From contig JAKUCV010001668.1 of assembly GCA_028386065.3 (NCBI GenBank), forward strand, positions 4,776 through 68,775: DNA of 64,000 nt, read 5' to 3'. This stretch comes from Turnera subulata (Eukaryota; Streptophyta; Magnoliopsida; Malpighiales; Passifloraceae). The position numbers were made by a program, and so were the translations under genes. Positions 44,985 through 54,727 of this stretch are shown one piece after another. Positions within the stretch are counted from its first letter, which is position 1; every line of letters starts with the position of its first letter. Below the pieces are notes generated by a model. It was not told the DNA's origin. It saw nothing but the letters and a program-made list of their open reading frames with translations, and searched no databases.

Positions 44985-45468
44985 TAAAATACAGTTTCTT
45001 TACCATTTATTCTCTATTTTTCCTTCTTTGCTTTGGCTTGTAGTACGTGCTAATGTTATTATAGTATTAACACTTTTTTTTGTTTCTCTAATCTATTTTT
45101 TTTTTTTTACTTTCTATGCAATTCAATTTTGTATTTTAAGTATCTGTGTGTGATACAGTTTCTTTACCATTCATTGTCTCTTATTCTTTCTTTTTTTTAG
45201 CTTGTAGTACGAATGTTAGTATTGTATTAACACTTTTTTGTTTTTCTAATTTCTTTTTCTTTACTTTCTATACTATTCAATTTTGTATTTTAAGTATCTG
45301 TGTGTGATTCAATTTTTTTACCATTTATTGTCTCTTATTCCTTATTTGTTTTGTTTCTTATTATAGTATTAACACTTTTTTCCTCTAAATTAAACATCCT
45401 AATTGTTTTTCTATACTTTCTTTCTAATGCAATTGTGTATTTCAATTTCTATAGTATATTTTTTTCAG
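44985..45468. repeat. T-rich tandem repeat, ~160-bp unit, three copies
   Basis: Copies start near 44991, 45155 and 45309 (CAGTTTCTTTACCATT, then CTTGTAGTACG, TATTAACACTTTTTT, ATTTTGTATTTTAAGTATCTG). Unit lengths are ~164 and ~154 bp. The last copy is incomplete and runs into a splice-acceptor-like TTTTTTCAG. Confidence 0.8.
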
Positions 45469-45617
45469 GAGAATGTATATTAATACATTGGATGAATTGA
45501 CCCCTAACAATGATTTATGGACAATTCAAGTTAGGGTTTCAAGGTTGTGGGAGTCTTTGAATACAAAATTACAGAATCTCCTTATCATTCTATATTTGAT
45601 TTTAATTGATGCAAATG
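45469..45617 (+). pseudogene. Exon of an RPA70/DUF223-like protein (isolated)
   Basis: The acceptor TTTTTTTCAG ends at 45468 and the donor GTATGTTT starts at 45618. The open sequence from the ATG at 45473 reads LDELTPNNDLWTIQVRVSRL then WESLN...ILIDANG. This is the N-terminal OB-fold signature of plant replication protein A 70-kDa / DUF223 proteins, which are common as host genes and as genes carried by Helitrons. No second exon could be found downstream, so it is a fragment or a gene with an unrecognised continuation. The flanking DNA is T-rich like a plant intron. Confidence 0.6.
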
Positions 45618-45724
45618 GTATGTTTAAATTTTTCATGCCTTCTATTTTAATATTCTTTTCATTTTATTTTTTTTATTTTCCATATAATTTTTTTCAGTTT
45701 TTTTAATTTTTAATATTTTTTCAA

Positions 45725-46420
45725 GGCATTGAATTAGTTTTTCTTTTCGGAATTATTTCATATTTTTATGTTTTAATATTTTTTCTTTGTATTGTATTTG
45801 GCTTTTTCAGATTTATATAATTTTTTTGTTTTCAATGTATTAGTTTTTTTAACTTTCTAGAATTATATATTATTTTTCTGTATTAATTTTTTGGCATTGT
45901 ATTAGTTTTTTTAATTATCCAAATTTATTTATATTTTAATATTTTTTTCTTTGTCTCGTATTTGTTTTTTTTCATATTTATGTAATATTTTTCTATTTTC
46001 TATTTTTTAATTTTCCAGAATTATATATTATTTTTATATTTTTATATTTTTGGCATTGTATTAGTTTCTCTAATTTTCCAGATTTATTTATGTTTTAATA
46101 TTTTTTCTTTATATTGTATTTTTTCAAGATTTATATAATATTTGGTCATTTTTATATTTTTTTATTTTCAATGAATTAATTTTTTTAATTATCCATAATT
46201 TTATATTATTTTTATGTTTTATTTTTTTGCATTGTATTAGCTTTTAAAAGTTTTCTAGATTTATTTATGTTTTAATATTTTATTCTATATATTTTATTTT
46301 TTCTAGACTTATATATAATATTTTTATTATTTTTTCTTTTCATTTTATGTTAATTTTCCATAATTATATATTTTTTCTGTTTTAATTTCTGGCATAGCTT
46401 TTTAAAATTTTGCAGATTTA
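45725..46420. repeat. Very AT-rich tandem repeat, ~160-176-bp unit, five copies
   Basis: Unit starts (GGCATTGTATTAG or variants) at 45725, 45893, 46052, 46228 and 46391. Each unit continues with CAGATTTATTTATGTTTTAATA, TTTTCTTTGTATTGTATTT and AGAATTATATATTATTTTT blocks. Confidence 0.8.
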
Positions 46421-46619
46421 TTTATGTCTTAAATAAATAAAGCGTATTTCGATTTATATGTTCCTAGTTTCTGCTTGCTGTCCATGTTGCTACCTATGTG
46501 CGTCATCATTGGTTCACTTGGCAATTTCTCCTCTTTGAGGTGCTTCCTCTTAGAGTTTGGATGCTTGGTTATATGGTAAGAATGGATATTTTTGGATGAT
46601 TTATGGTACGGCATATATG

Positions 46620-46873
46620 CTTTTTAGAAGGGGGAGCCCATTTCCATTTTTGCATTGTTGATGTTAAAAAGGGGGAGTAAAAACAGTGGGAGTAATGGTG
46701 CTTACTTATAATGTCTGTTTGTGTTTCGTTTTAAACAGGGGGAGGTAATTTTTTATCACTGCTTCACAAACATTTGATGTTTATTTATAATTGCTTATAA
46801 TTGCAGCTTATGTTTTTTTAAACAAGGGTTATACAATGGTTTTGACATCATAAAAAAAATAGGGGGAGAATAT
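46620..46873 (+). mobile_element. 3' internal end of a SIRE/Maximus-like copia element with several polypurine tracts
   Basis: AGAAGGGGGAG (46624), AAAAAGGGGGAG (46667), ACAGGGGGAGG (46736) and AGGGGGAGA (46861) lie in 250 bp. Repeated polypurine tracts before the 3' LTR are a feature of the SIRE/Maximus lineage. The LTR itself appears to start TGATGTATG (46874), is split by the next element, and resumes at 53161. No coding sequence of this element remains. What lies between 46421 and 46620 is not identified. Confidence 0.5.
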
Positions 46874-46874
46874 T

Positions 46875-46879
46875 GATGT
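46875..46879. other. Target-site duplication (left), GATGT
   Basis: Repeated at 53156-53160. Confidence 0.9.
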
Positions 46880-47075
46880 TGTTATAAAAGAATACATGTG
46901 ATGGATGTCATTACTGTATTACCTACCATACTTCCTTTATATATATGTACCTTCATAAAACGAATAAAGTGTGAGCAGAAAAGTGCAGAGCTCATTCTTC
47001 CCCAGCCTTTCTTCTTCCTCTCCTTCTCCCCCTTCTTCAATGAATTTCTCCATTAAAACACCTTAATTCTTAACA
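46880..47075 (+). repeat. 5' LTR of the short-LTR copia
   Basis: Contains TATATATATG near 46937-46950 and a CT-rich block (TCTTCTTCCTCTCCTTC). Ends CTTAACA. Confidence 0.9.
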
Positions 47076-47093
47076 CGTTATCAGCACGACTCT
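47076..47093 (+). other. Primer-binding site of the short-LTR copia
   Basis: CGTTATCAGCACGACTCT directly after the LTR. It is of the type seen in plant copia elements said to use an internal (half) initiator-Met tRNA primer. Confidence 0.6.
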
Positions 47094-47829
47094 ACCCGAG
47101 CATCATCTTGCAGTGGAGAAAAGATAAGGAGAGTTGAGCCTCTCTGGTGCTTCGATGGGCACTTCCTTTGCATCTGTTACTGGCTTCAGCTTGCTAGTAA
47201 GTTTTGGTGGCTACCTTTGAATTTTGTTCTTGCAAATCATATGACCCTTTGTTTGTTCTTAATCACTATTGCTTCTGGTATGATTGCGTAGTTATAAATC
47301 ATTAAATAGACTGTATATATGGCTGGCTATATGCAATCCTAGACTGCATTTGAGGAGAGCATGTCTTACCTATCAAGATAGTTGTTTCTTTGTACCTCCT
47401 GTTCTTCCAAATATAGTACTTGGAAAGGCCCAGTTTTTTTTTTAATTTGTTGTCTGTTATTCAATTTCTACTTTTATGACCTTGTTAAGAAATTTGTATA
47501 TGGTTGATCAATCTGGCCATGCCTTCCTCAACCTGTTTATTTCGATTCCACTCTATAGCTCGAGAGCCACACTTCTGTTCTTTCAGTTAGCTGGTTCAAT
47601 AAAAATGGTCTTGAATCTTGATTGGCACGTGTAGGAGTACTATACGTTGGTAAGAAACAAAAGAGACATTATGATGTTACTAAAAGAGACGAGAGCCACA
47701 TGTGATTGAAAAAGCTATACAAAGTCAAGCAAAAGCATACAAAAGCTGTAGGCCCATCAATTTTAATTTTTATCATTTATTTTTTGATTGGGGTAATTAA
47801 TAAAATGTTCATATTTATTTATTAAGTTT

Positions 47830-47995
47830 TTTTATTATGTTGTTTGATTTGAGGCCTTTAAAATTTCCAGAAGAAATTTATCATGGGTATTAAATGTTAA
47901 AATGCATTTAAATGATAATAGTCTGGAAGACTAAATGAGAGAGTCCAGAAGACTCAATAAAAGAAAAATACAACAAAGATCGGAAGTCTTATTGC
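47830..47995 (+). repeat. Tandem-duplicated leader segment, copy 1
   Basis: Shares, in order, ATTTCCAGAA, ATGGGTATTAAAT, GAGTCCAGAAGACTCAATAAA and GAAGTCTTA with copy 2 at 48580-48720. Confidence 0.75.
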
Positions 47996-48236
47996 CAAAG
48001 GGTGCTGCAAAGTTTTATATGACTACTAGAAGTGAGACATTGAATGACCACAAGAAGATGGTTATTCTCAAGAAATTTAATTACAAGTGTACGCACCTGA
48101 AGAAATGCATGTCCCAGTAGGACAACTGTAATATCAATGAAACCATGTTTGGCCAGAATTCGATACCTTGGATTTTTCCCGGCAAGCCCGGAAGGCTATT
48201 GTATTTATTTTATTGTTTTCCATTTTATATTAAGCT

Positions 48237-48540
48237 TGGGCTCATATTAGGTCCATTATATTTTAATATTCTGTTCTTTACATTTCAATTGGGCTCATAT
48301 AAGGCCCATTGTACTTAATTTCTCGTTTTAATTTCTTTACGATTTTATTGGGCTCGTATAAGGCCCATCGCATTTGCTTTGCAATACTTTAATTTTTATT
48401 GGGCTAATTTATAAAAGACCCATTGCATTTAATTTTTAGTTATTTATTTTAATTGGGCTAATTTACGTAAGGCCTATTATTTTTTAATTTTTTTTGGTTA
48501 TTTAATTCTTCATTGGGCTAATTAACGAAAGGCCCATATT
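48237..48540. repeat. Array of six ~51-60-bp units with TGGGCT ... AGGCCCA
   Basis: TGGGCT starts at 48236/48237, 48290, 48349, 48400, 48454 and 48514. In each unit it is followed within ~10-16 bases by the inverted GGCCCAT or a variant. TGGGCY is the plant site II (TCP-type) promoter word. Here the words are paired as inverted repeats around AT-rich loops. Confidence 0.8.
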
Positions 48541-48579
48541 TTTTTTCTTTCGTTTAAGTCTTTAATTTTATTTAAATTA

Positions 48580-48720
48580 TGTTATTCGAGACCCTTATAA
48601 TTTCCAGAAAAAATTTATTATGGGTATTAAATACGGACAGGAATTTACATAAAGACTAAATATAAGAGTCCAGCAGACTCAATAAAGGAAAATACAACGA
48701 AGACTCGAAGTCTTACCGTT
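48580..48720 (+). repeat. Tandem-duplicated leader segment, copy 2
   Basis: Second copy of the 47830-47995 segment, separated from it by the TGGGCT array. Confidence 0.75.
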
Positions 48721-49186
48721 CAAAAGATCCTGAAGATCCTTCAAAGAAAAATCGAAAATAAAAACTATTACCACTAGAAGATGGAAATTATATGACCACC
48801 AAAAGGTGGATATTATACTTGCTTACCCTGAAGGAGCAATTCATATTCAATTTATTTTATGTTCAGTTTAAATTATTACGCATTGTAATTTATTTTATTT
48901 ACTTTTCAGTACTTTATAATTATTTCTAGAATAATGCCTTAAGTATTAGTCTCGAAAACAATGCAAAAATTGACATCCACAGGGGGGAATTATATGTGTG
49001 GATGTCAATATAACATATTATGATATCTCGAAACGAGAAAAAGATTAACACGCTCCAGAAGAGCATAAATCCGAATATGTTCCTGAAGAACGCATGTTTT
49101 TATATGATCTAGAAGATCGTATATTTACGCTCTAGAAGAGCATATACTCTTGAAGAGTACAGACACCCCAGTAATAAAATGAATTA

Positions 49187-50186
49187 TTATGGATCCCAAT
49201 GAATTAACTCTGATCTATTCCCTGAAGCGAATAAGATTGCATAATTATTTGTGCCTGTGGGCGTAAATGAGATAATAAATGGAAAAGGCTCAAAGCAAAT
49301 ATGTATATTATTATTGCATAAACGGATCCATAACTGGAGAACATTCAAAGAAGAATGGTTCTCATACATATGTTTAAACAGTAATCTATCTGTTGGGTTC
49401 AACATTAACCCTAAAACTCTGAGCCTCACCATTAATGTTGACTCTAACACTGTCGTTCCAGGAGAACCACATACCACCCCTGTTGTTTTCTCCAGGTATC
49501 TCAAACCGATTTGTTGGAGGAAAACGAAGTGGAATCACACCATGATTCTCTCCTGCTTGCCACAAAGTCTCAGTAATCAGCACCATATTAGGCTTATACT
49601 GATTCTTCAGATCCCTTAAGGTACGCACAAAGTCTTGAGACCTTCTTGCTACACCCCTGCAATTCCACAGTAAAAGTCGTACCTTAGGCCATGTAGGTGG
49701 TAACCCAGTCACCCTTGGGACGCTCCGAGCCATCATGGAAACCTGATAATAACTGCTTTGATTTAAAATTTGACATGAAGGCTCTAGCTGAAAATCTTGC
49801 AGTCTATTAGATATGAAAAACATAATAGAATTAGCCGAGCCATAAAAGGAAGCCCTTAGATTGCTTTGGTCCTCTAGGAAGAAAGTTTCTTCCATAGGAG
49901 TTACAAAGAACCTGGATGAGTATAGTTCATCAACAAAAACTAAACGAGGAATTCTTGCGAGTTCACTCGGTAACTCCTCTTGTTGTTCATTCACCATGCT
50001 ATATGCTAGTCTGTTCCTCCTCCCTAGAGAGGCACCCTCAACAAAGAAGACAGTTGCTGGGGAAGGCATTCTTTTATCTCTCTGTGGTTTTTCTGAATCT
50101 ACATGTTTTAACACATATTTCTGCCCTCTTTTATAGCCTGAGCTTAGACAGCCAGGTGTCAGTATTTTAAATGTGGACCCTTTCAC
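49187..50186 (-). pseudogene. LINE (L1-type) endonuclease fragment with an unidentified N-terminal part
   Basis: The minus-strand frame 50186-49386 (266 codons) ends in an AP-endonuclease-like start of plant LINE ORF2: VRLLLWNCRGVARR, LRDLKNQYKPNMVLITETLW, RFEIPGENNRGGMWFSW. After a frame break the reading continues to ~49190 (YENHSSLNVL). The first ~150 residues are not recognised. They may be LINE 5' sequence, or they may have been acquired. No reverse transcriptase follows, so the fragment is 3'-truncated, unusual for a normal 5'-truncated LINE insertion. Confidence 0.65.
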
Positions 50187-50572
50187 TTATCTCCAAAAAG
50201 ATCCTGAAGATTTTTCGGTTTCACAAAACTCCAAAGTTGCTTTTGGAAAAGTCTGCTCAATAATTCTGATCTTTTCCGACATGAGTAGCAGATATAAGCC
50301 TAATATTGGCACATATATTGCAGCTTGAAGCTAGCAATTTAAGTTATTAAACTTACCATATCCAGCCAGAAGCTGAAATGCTCTAGCCTGAAGCTAGCAA
50401 TTTTAAGTGTTTAAATACACAAGTTTATACAGCCTGAAGCTGAGACCGACTAGAAGTTGACTGATAGATATTTAATTTATAGCTAGTATACACCAGCCAG
50501 AAGCTGGTAAATAATTTTTCTAAGATATCCAGCCTGGAGCTGGCACCGACTTGAAGTTGGTACATGGACATA

Positions 50573-52340
50573 TTATTTGGCATGACCGGTTGGGCCATCC
50601 CAGGTAAATAACGATGCACAAAATTTATTTGGTCATTCATTGAAAAGCCAGAAGTTTTTACAATCAATGAATTTCCATGTGTTTGTTTGCTGCGAAATTA
50701 ATAATACGGCCTTCCTAAGATGAGATTGGCCTAGACCAATAAGTTTGAGAATGATTCAGGGTCATGAACGCGGACTGATAAATCCGTTGCGTTAACCATC
50801 TAGGTAATTTTTACGATGCATCGACTAGATGGTCTATTGTGCAACGCAAGTTGGCATTGTGCGCACTAATTTAATAACTAAGCCACTTGCAGGTATATGT
50901 CCCTACTTATGTTGCTAGACTATATGTCTAGAAAATGCTGGTATATTTCTTCAATGGAGAATGTATATCATTGGAAATAAACCCAAAGAGATCTGGGCCA
51001 TAGTGACAATTGATTGCAGGACCATTGATGAAATATGACTATGGTATTTTATACGCAGTAAATGTGCATCAAGCCAATAAGATATTATAAGATCATAAGA
51101 TCTCCCCATTGGTTCTTGGTCACAAAATATCTCCCATCTTCGGACCGTTGATTGTACAGTATATTATGCACCACCACAGCATAGTTAATCTGGTCCTTAA
51201 AGAAGGTTGGGAATAGATGTTGGGTAATCTCCATCAAATCACAACATTATTAAAACTATTGACTAAAAGATTGGAGATTCATTTATAGCAAGATTTGCTT
51301 ATTGATAATTCGATATGTGTGTATACCCAACATCAGGGGGAGAAAGAAGCAGCCGGATCAAGTTTGTTGAAATGCATAATATATATGAATGTTGATCCTC
51401 ATATAAATTAATGTGAACCTAAAGTTCAAAAGAAGATGATTCATTTGCAGGGAAATTGATATGCAATTGCCAGACATATTTAAATTAAGTGTGACCATAT
51501 ACCAGCTGCAAATGCTCCTGTTTCAATTGATGTTCCTGAAGAATAATATAAGTATGCAAATGAATCAATAGATTATACTCGGTTCCAAAAAGAAAAGAAA
51601 TTCTCAAAAGAGAAAAAGGAGCAAATGAGATAAGATGGCCCCAGTAAGAAAATATGGCCTCCAGTAGAGGTTTGAATTAAAAGTTCCCCAGAAGAGATTG
51701 ATTCTCTGACACAAATTGATAAAGTTCCAGACGTAACTCAGGTACCTGAAATAAGTGAATATGATGAGATCTCAATTACAGTGTCAGAGATAAGATGGAA
51801 CCGACATGAAATAACCGTCGACGGAATACAATTTTTATTTACTTTACATAGCACTAAAATCAGGATCATGAACCTACTAATGAATGTAGGTGTTGTATGA
51901 TTGGCCAAAATAAAGAGATATGATTAAATGCTGTGTTGGAATCGCTTGTGAAGCGAGAAAAATTTTCGGACCGGTAGTCCGTACACCAGATGGGTGTAAA
52001 ATTGATCGATCGTAAAATGGGTACCTGTGCGAAAAGAAAATGAGATAAAGCACGGTTGCACAAGGTTTTTTTTTTACCCGAACGATTTGGAATTAATTGT
52101 GAGGAGATAAACTCCCCTGTGGTGGATGCAATTATTTTGATAAGTCTGGCATTATATGAAAAGAATTAGAAAGGCATCTAATGAATGCTATTACAGCCTA
52201 TTAGTATGGATCCATAAGATTATGATATATATATATATATGATCCCTGAAGGATCTAAGTTGCCTGAAGCAACTAATTCCCGGGAAATTACAAGGTTGAA
52301 CTAAATTGATCTTTATATGGTTTAAATAATTTTATGTATG
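50573..52340 (+). pseudogene. Decayed copia pol (pre-integrase, integrase end and RT pieces)
   Basis: Readable pieces in order are IWHDRLGHP (pre-integrase, near 50573), a SHLRT.DCTVYYAPPQ-like stretch (~51130-51175; family FGCxVYVPxAPPQ), GYLCEKK ... VAQGF (~52018-52065), CEEINSPVVDAI (~52095-52135) and YGSI...EGSKLPEAT (~52205-52275). These are the order and words of Ty1/copia pol. They are interrupted by stops and frame breaks every few dozen codons, and the FxYVDD active site was not found. Confidence 0.65.
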
Positions 52341-52957
52341 GATATGTTTTGTGATTGGAACTCCCGAAGAAGCTTCCAAATACCGTGCTATTAGACTGGT
52401 CCTGGAATACCCTGTCGAAGTGCAATATGTATTGCTAAGAAAATAAAGCCTGAAGTTTTTGACTTAAGCCTATTGGCAAGATATGAATTTGCTCTTATCT
52501 TCGGGGTATAAAAGATGTGGTGTCATGTTAATCCTGTAAGCCCGAAGAAAGAAGAGTTGGTTCTTGCAGATGCCGATCCCCCACTTGATCCACAAAAGGC
52601 ACAGCCGGACATCTGCCACAACTTTACACATGAAATTGTTGCATCATTGGGACTACAAAAAGCAAGAGGACAAGACAGATGCTCCAACATCAAAATTATG
52701 AAGATAATGCTACTTACACTGCCCAGTTAGAGTAATGATGTATCAAAAGTGATCAGACAAGGCACACATCACCAGAAGTTGAGAAGAGGATTATTGGCAT
52801 GCAACGACATCAAGAGAGGCCAAAATGAGGGGGAGTAGAATACGCACTGCACTCTTTTTTCCTTCACCAAGTTTTTATCCCACAGGGTTTTTCTTGGTAA
52901 GGTTTTTAATGAGGCAGTTCTCCCTTAACGTATTCTACCCAATACACAATGACATCC

Positions 52958-52966
52958 AAGGGAGAG
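52958..52966 (+). other. Polypurine tract of the short-LTR copia
   Basis: AAGGGAGAG, immediately before the 3' LTR. Confidence 0.75.
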
Positions 52967-53155
52967 TGTTATAAAAAAATACATGTGATGGATGTCATTA
53001 CTGTACTACCTACCATACTTCCTTTATATATATGTACCTTCATAAAACGAATAAAGTGTGAGCTGCAGAGCTCATTCTTCCCCAGCCTTTCTTCTTCCTC
53101 TCCTTCTCCCCCTTCTTCAATGAATTTCTCCATTAAAAAACCTTAATTCTTAACA
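52967..53155 (+). repeat. 3' LTR of the short-LTR copia
   Basis: Collinear with 46880-47075. It lacks 7 bp of the GCAGAAAAGTG word near 46975. Confidence 0.9.
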
Positions 53156-53160
53156 GATGT
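53156..53160. other. Target-site duplication (right), GATGT
   Basis: Matches 46875-46879. Confidence 0.9.
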
Positions 53161-54727
53161 ATGTTTTTGGGTTTGTATGATTTTTTTATGAGTCCACGTT
53201 TCTTTTAGGCCCGATTATATTTACTAGGTTACAAAATGAGTTGGGCTGCGTCCTTTTAAGGCCCATTAATCTCTTCATTTTCTCTAGCCTGTCAGCTTAC
53301 ATTAAACGGTGTGTTTTGGAGCTTGGGGTTGTTTAAACTGGGCAGCTGAAAATTTGCAAAACTAACTACTTCATTCTTCTTATCTTCTCATTGTCCTCTT
53401 TTCGTCTTGGCTTTCCTTCTTTTCTAACCGTTAGCTTCTTTCGTCCTCTACTTCCAGTCATTATCCACTTTTTCTTCAAAAACTACACTGCATCTAAAAC
53501 GGCTAAATGGAAACGGTAAAAAGGAATGCATGCTTTTGTACCCTACTACCATTTGTTCTCCTTCCTCCTATTTCGTCTTGTTCCTTTTCCTTTTAAGATA
53601 TGAACCGTTGCAGCTTGTATATGTGGCTTTGTCCTATCTATAGTTTCAAAAGAAGACATGGATAGGCTTGAAGAAATGTTGTGTTTAAAGAAGATTGGTG
53701 GAGTGTTTTTAGGGGGATGTGGACATCTACTCAAAACCACCAACTCATAGGATTGGAGCCGTTGAGTTGTCCTTTCTCCAAATGAAGTCTCTAGAAGAAG
53801 CGTTATGTGGTTGCACCTGCAGTAGATTAAATCGTCACAGCAAGGAGCTACAATTGGAAGCCACATCCTTTAAAGGAGAGGTGCAGGAAGAATTTCGTAG
53901 GTGTGCTCACACCATAATTTTCCTGCAAAACAAGTTGTTTAGCCTTTGAAAATTGTGACCGTTGGACATACACATGTGCAAGTATAAAAGGACTCTCTTT
54001 TCATCACATGAGAATCAAGGCAGGCCATTACAACATTATTTGACATACTCTTTAAAGCTTGCTTAAGTGCTTACACCATTAAGAGATTAAAGCTTGCTTA
54101 TTGAAATCATTGTTGGAGTTTTAATTCCTTCTTCTTGAGCTATACACTTTTGAGATATTTTTAGACTTAAATTGTATTAACAAAGAGTGAGTCACTCTTT
54201 GGTTGTTGGAAAAACACACCTTGAGTAGGATTGGAGAAATTTTACTTAAGGGAATAGGTTTGAAGCTTTAGCCTTTGAAAAAGTTTTGGGTATAGGTTAG
54301 AGAGTGAGCCTTAGAAAACTCTTGGATAGGTTTGGGTTGAGTTTTAGTAAAAGCCTAGGTTGGAGAGTGAGCTTTAGGAAAACTCTTGTAAAGGTTTGAG
54401 CTTGATCCTTTGAAAAAGCTTGGTTGTAAAAGGTTAGACTTCAACTTGGAAGAAGTCATATAGTGGATTTTGGAAATCTCAAAGGGGAGCCTTGAGTAGT
54501 GGATATACCCATAAGATTTAGGGGGAACCACTCTAAATTCTTGTGTTGATTCTTGTGTGTTTGCCTCTCTCAATTTTCGTCCTACTTATTTTGTTCACCC
54601 AGATTTTGGTTTCTGCTCATATACAAAAATCTGTCTAGCTTGGAGTGAAAATTTTGATTTGAGTTCAAGTACAAAATTTCTCCTAGAGGCTAATTCAACC
54701 CCTCCTTCTTAGCCTTTTGGGCCTACA
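53161..54727 (+). repeat. LTR of a SIRE/Maximus-like copia (split by the short-LTR element)
   Basis: Continues from 46874-46879. It has a TATA box (53983-53990, TATAAAAG), then a long T/G-rich transcribed-looking part with repeated AGAGTGAG and TTTGAAAAAG words, and ends TTCAACCCCTCC...GGGCCTACA, like SIRE LTR ends. There is no coding sequence and no PBS after it, so it is a 3' LTR or solo LTR. The end positions are estimates. Confidence 0.5.
53983..53990 (+). promoter_or_regulatory. TATA box of the SIRE-like LTR
   Basis: TATAAAAG followed by GACTCTC, in the middle of the LTR. Confidence 0.5.

Larger units (their letters stand above)
47861..52459 (+). repeat. Dispersed array of micro-hairpins with a conserved pentaloop
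   Basis: More than 20 sites have a 4-9-bp stem closed on the loop CTGAA, CAGAA, TAGAA, TTGAA, TGGAA, TCGAA or CGGAA (a few read CAGCA, CAGTA or CTGGA). The stem sequence changes from site to site but stays self-complementary. Clear cases: 47861-47879 (7 bp), 47941-47955, 48666-48680, 48700-48714, 49052-49064, 49079-49091, 49101-49123 (9 bp with one T-G), 49145-49159, 50383-50397, 50430-50442, 50492-50508 (6 bp), 50529-50543, 50545-50561, 52241-52255 and 52258-52274 (6 bp). None was found inside the reversed LINE piece. Confidence 0.75.
46880..53155 (+). mobile_element. Short-LTR Ty1/copia element (Ale/Retrofit-like), coding region decayed
   Basis: 196-bp 5' LTR (46880-47075) and 189-bp 3' LTR (52967-53155), TGTTATAAAA...TTCTTAACA, TSD GATGT. 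The PBS is 47076-47093 and the PPT AAGGGAGAG is at 52958-52966. By hand the LTRs differ at about four bases and one short indel. Inside, only fragments of copia pol are readable and no long frame is left. A LINE fragment lies in reverse at 49187-50186. The short LTR, PBS type (TTATCAGCACGA) and RT wording fit the Ale/Retrofit lineage (inference). Confidence 0.88.
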
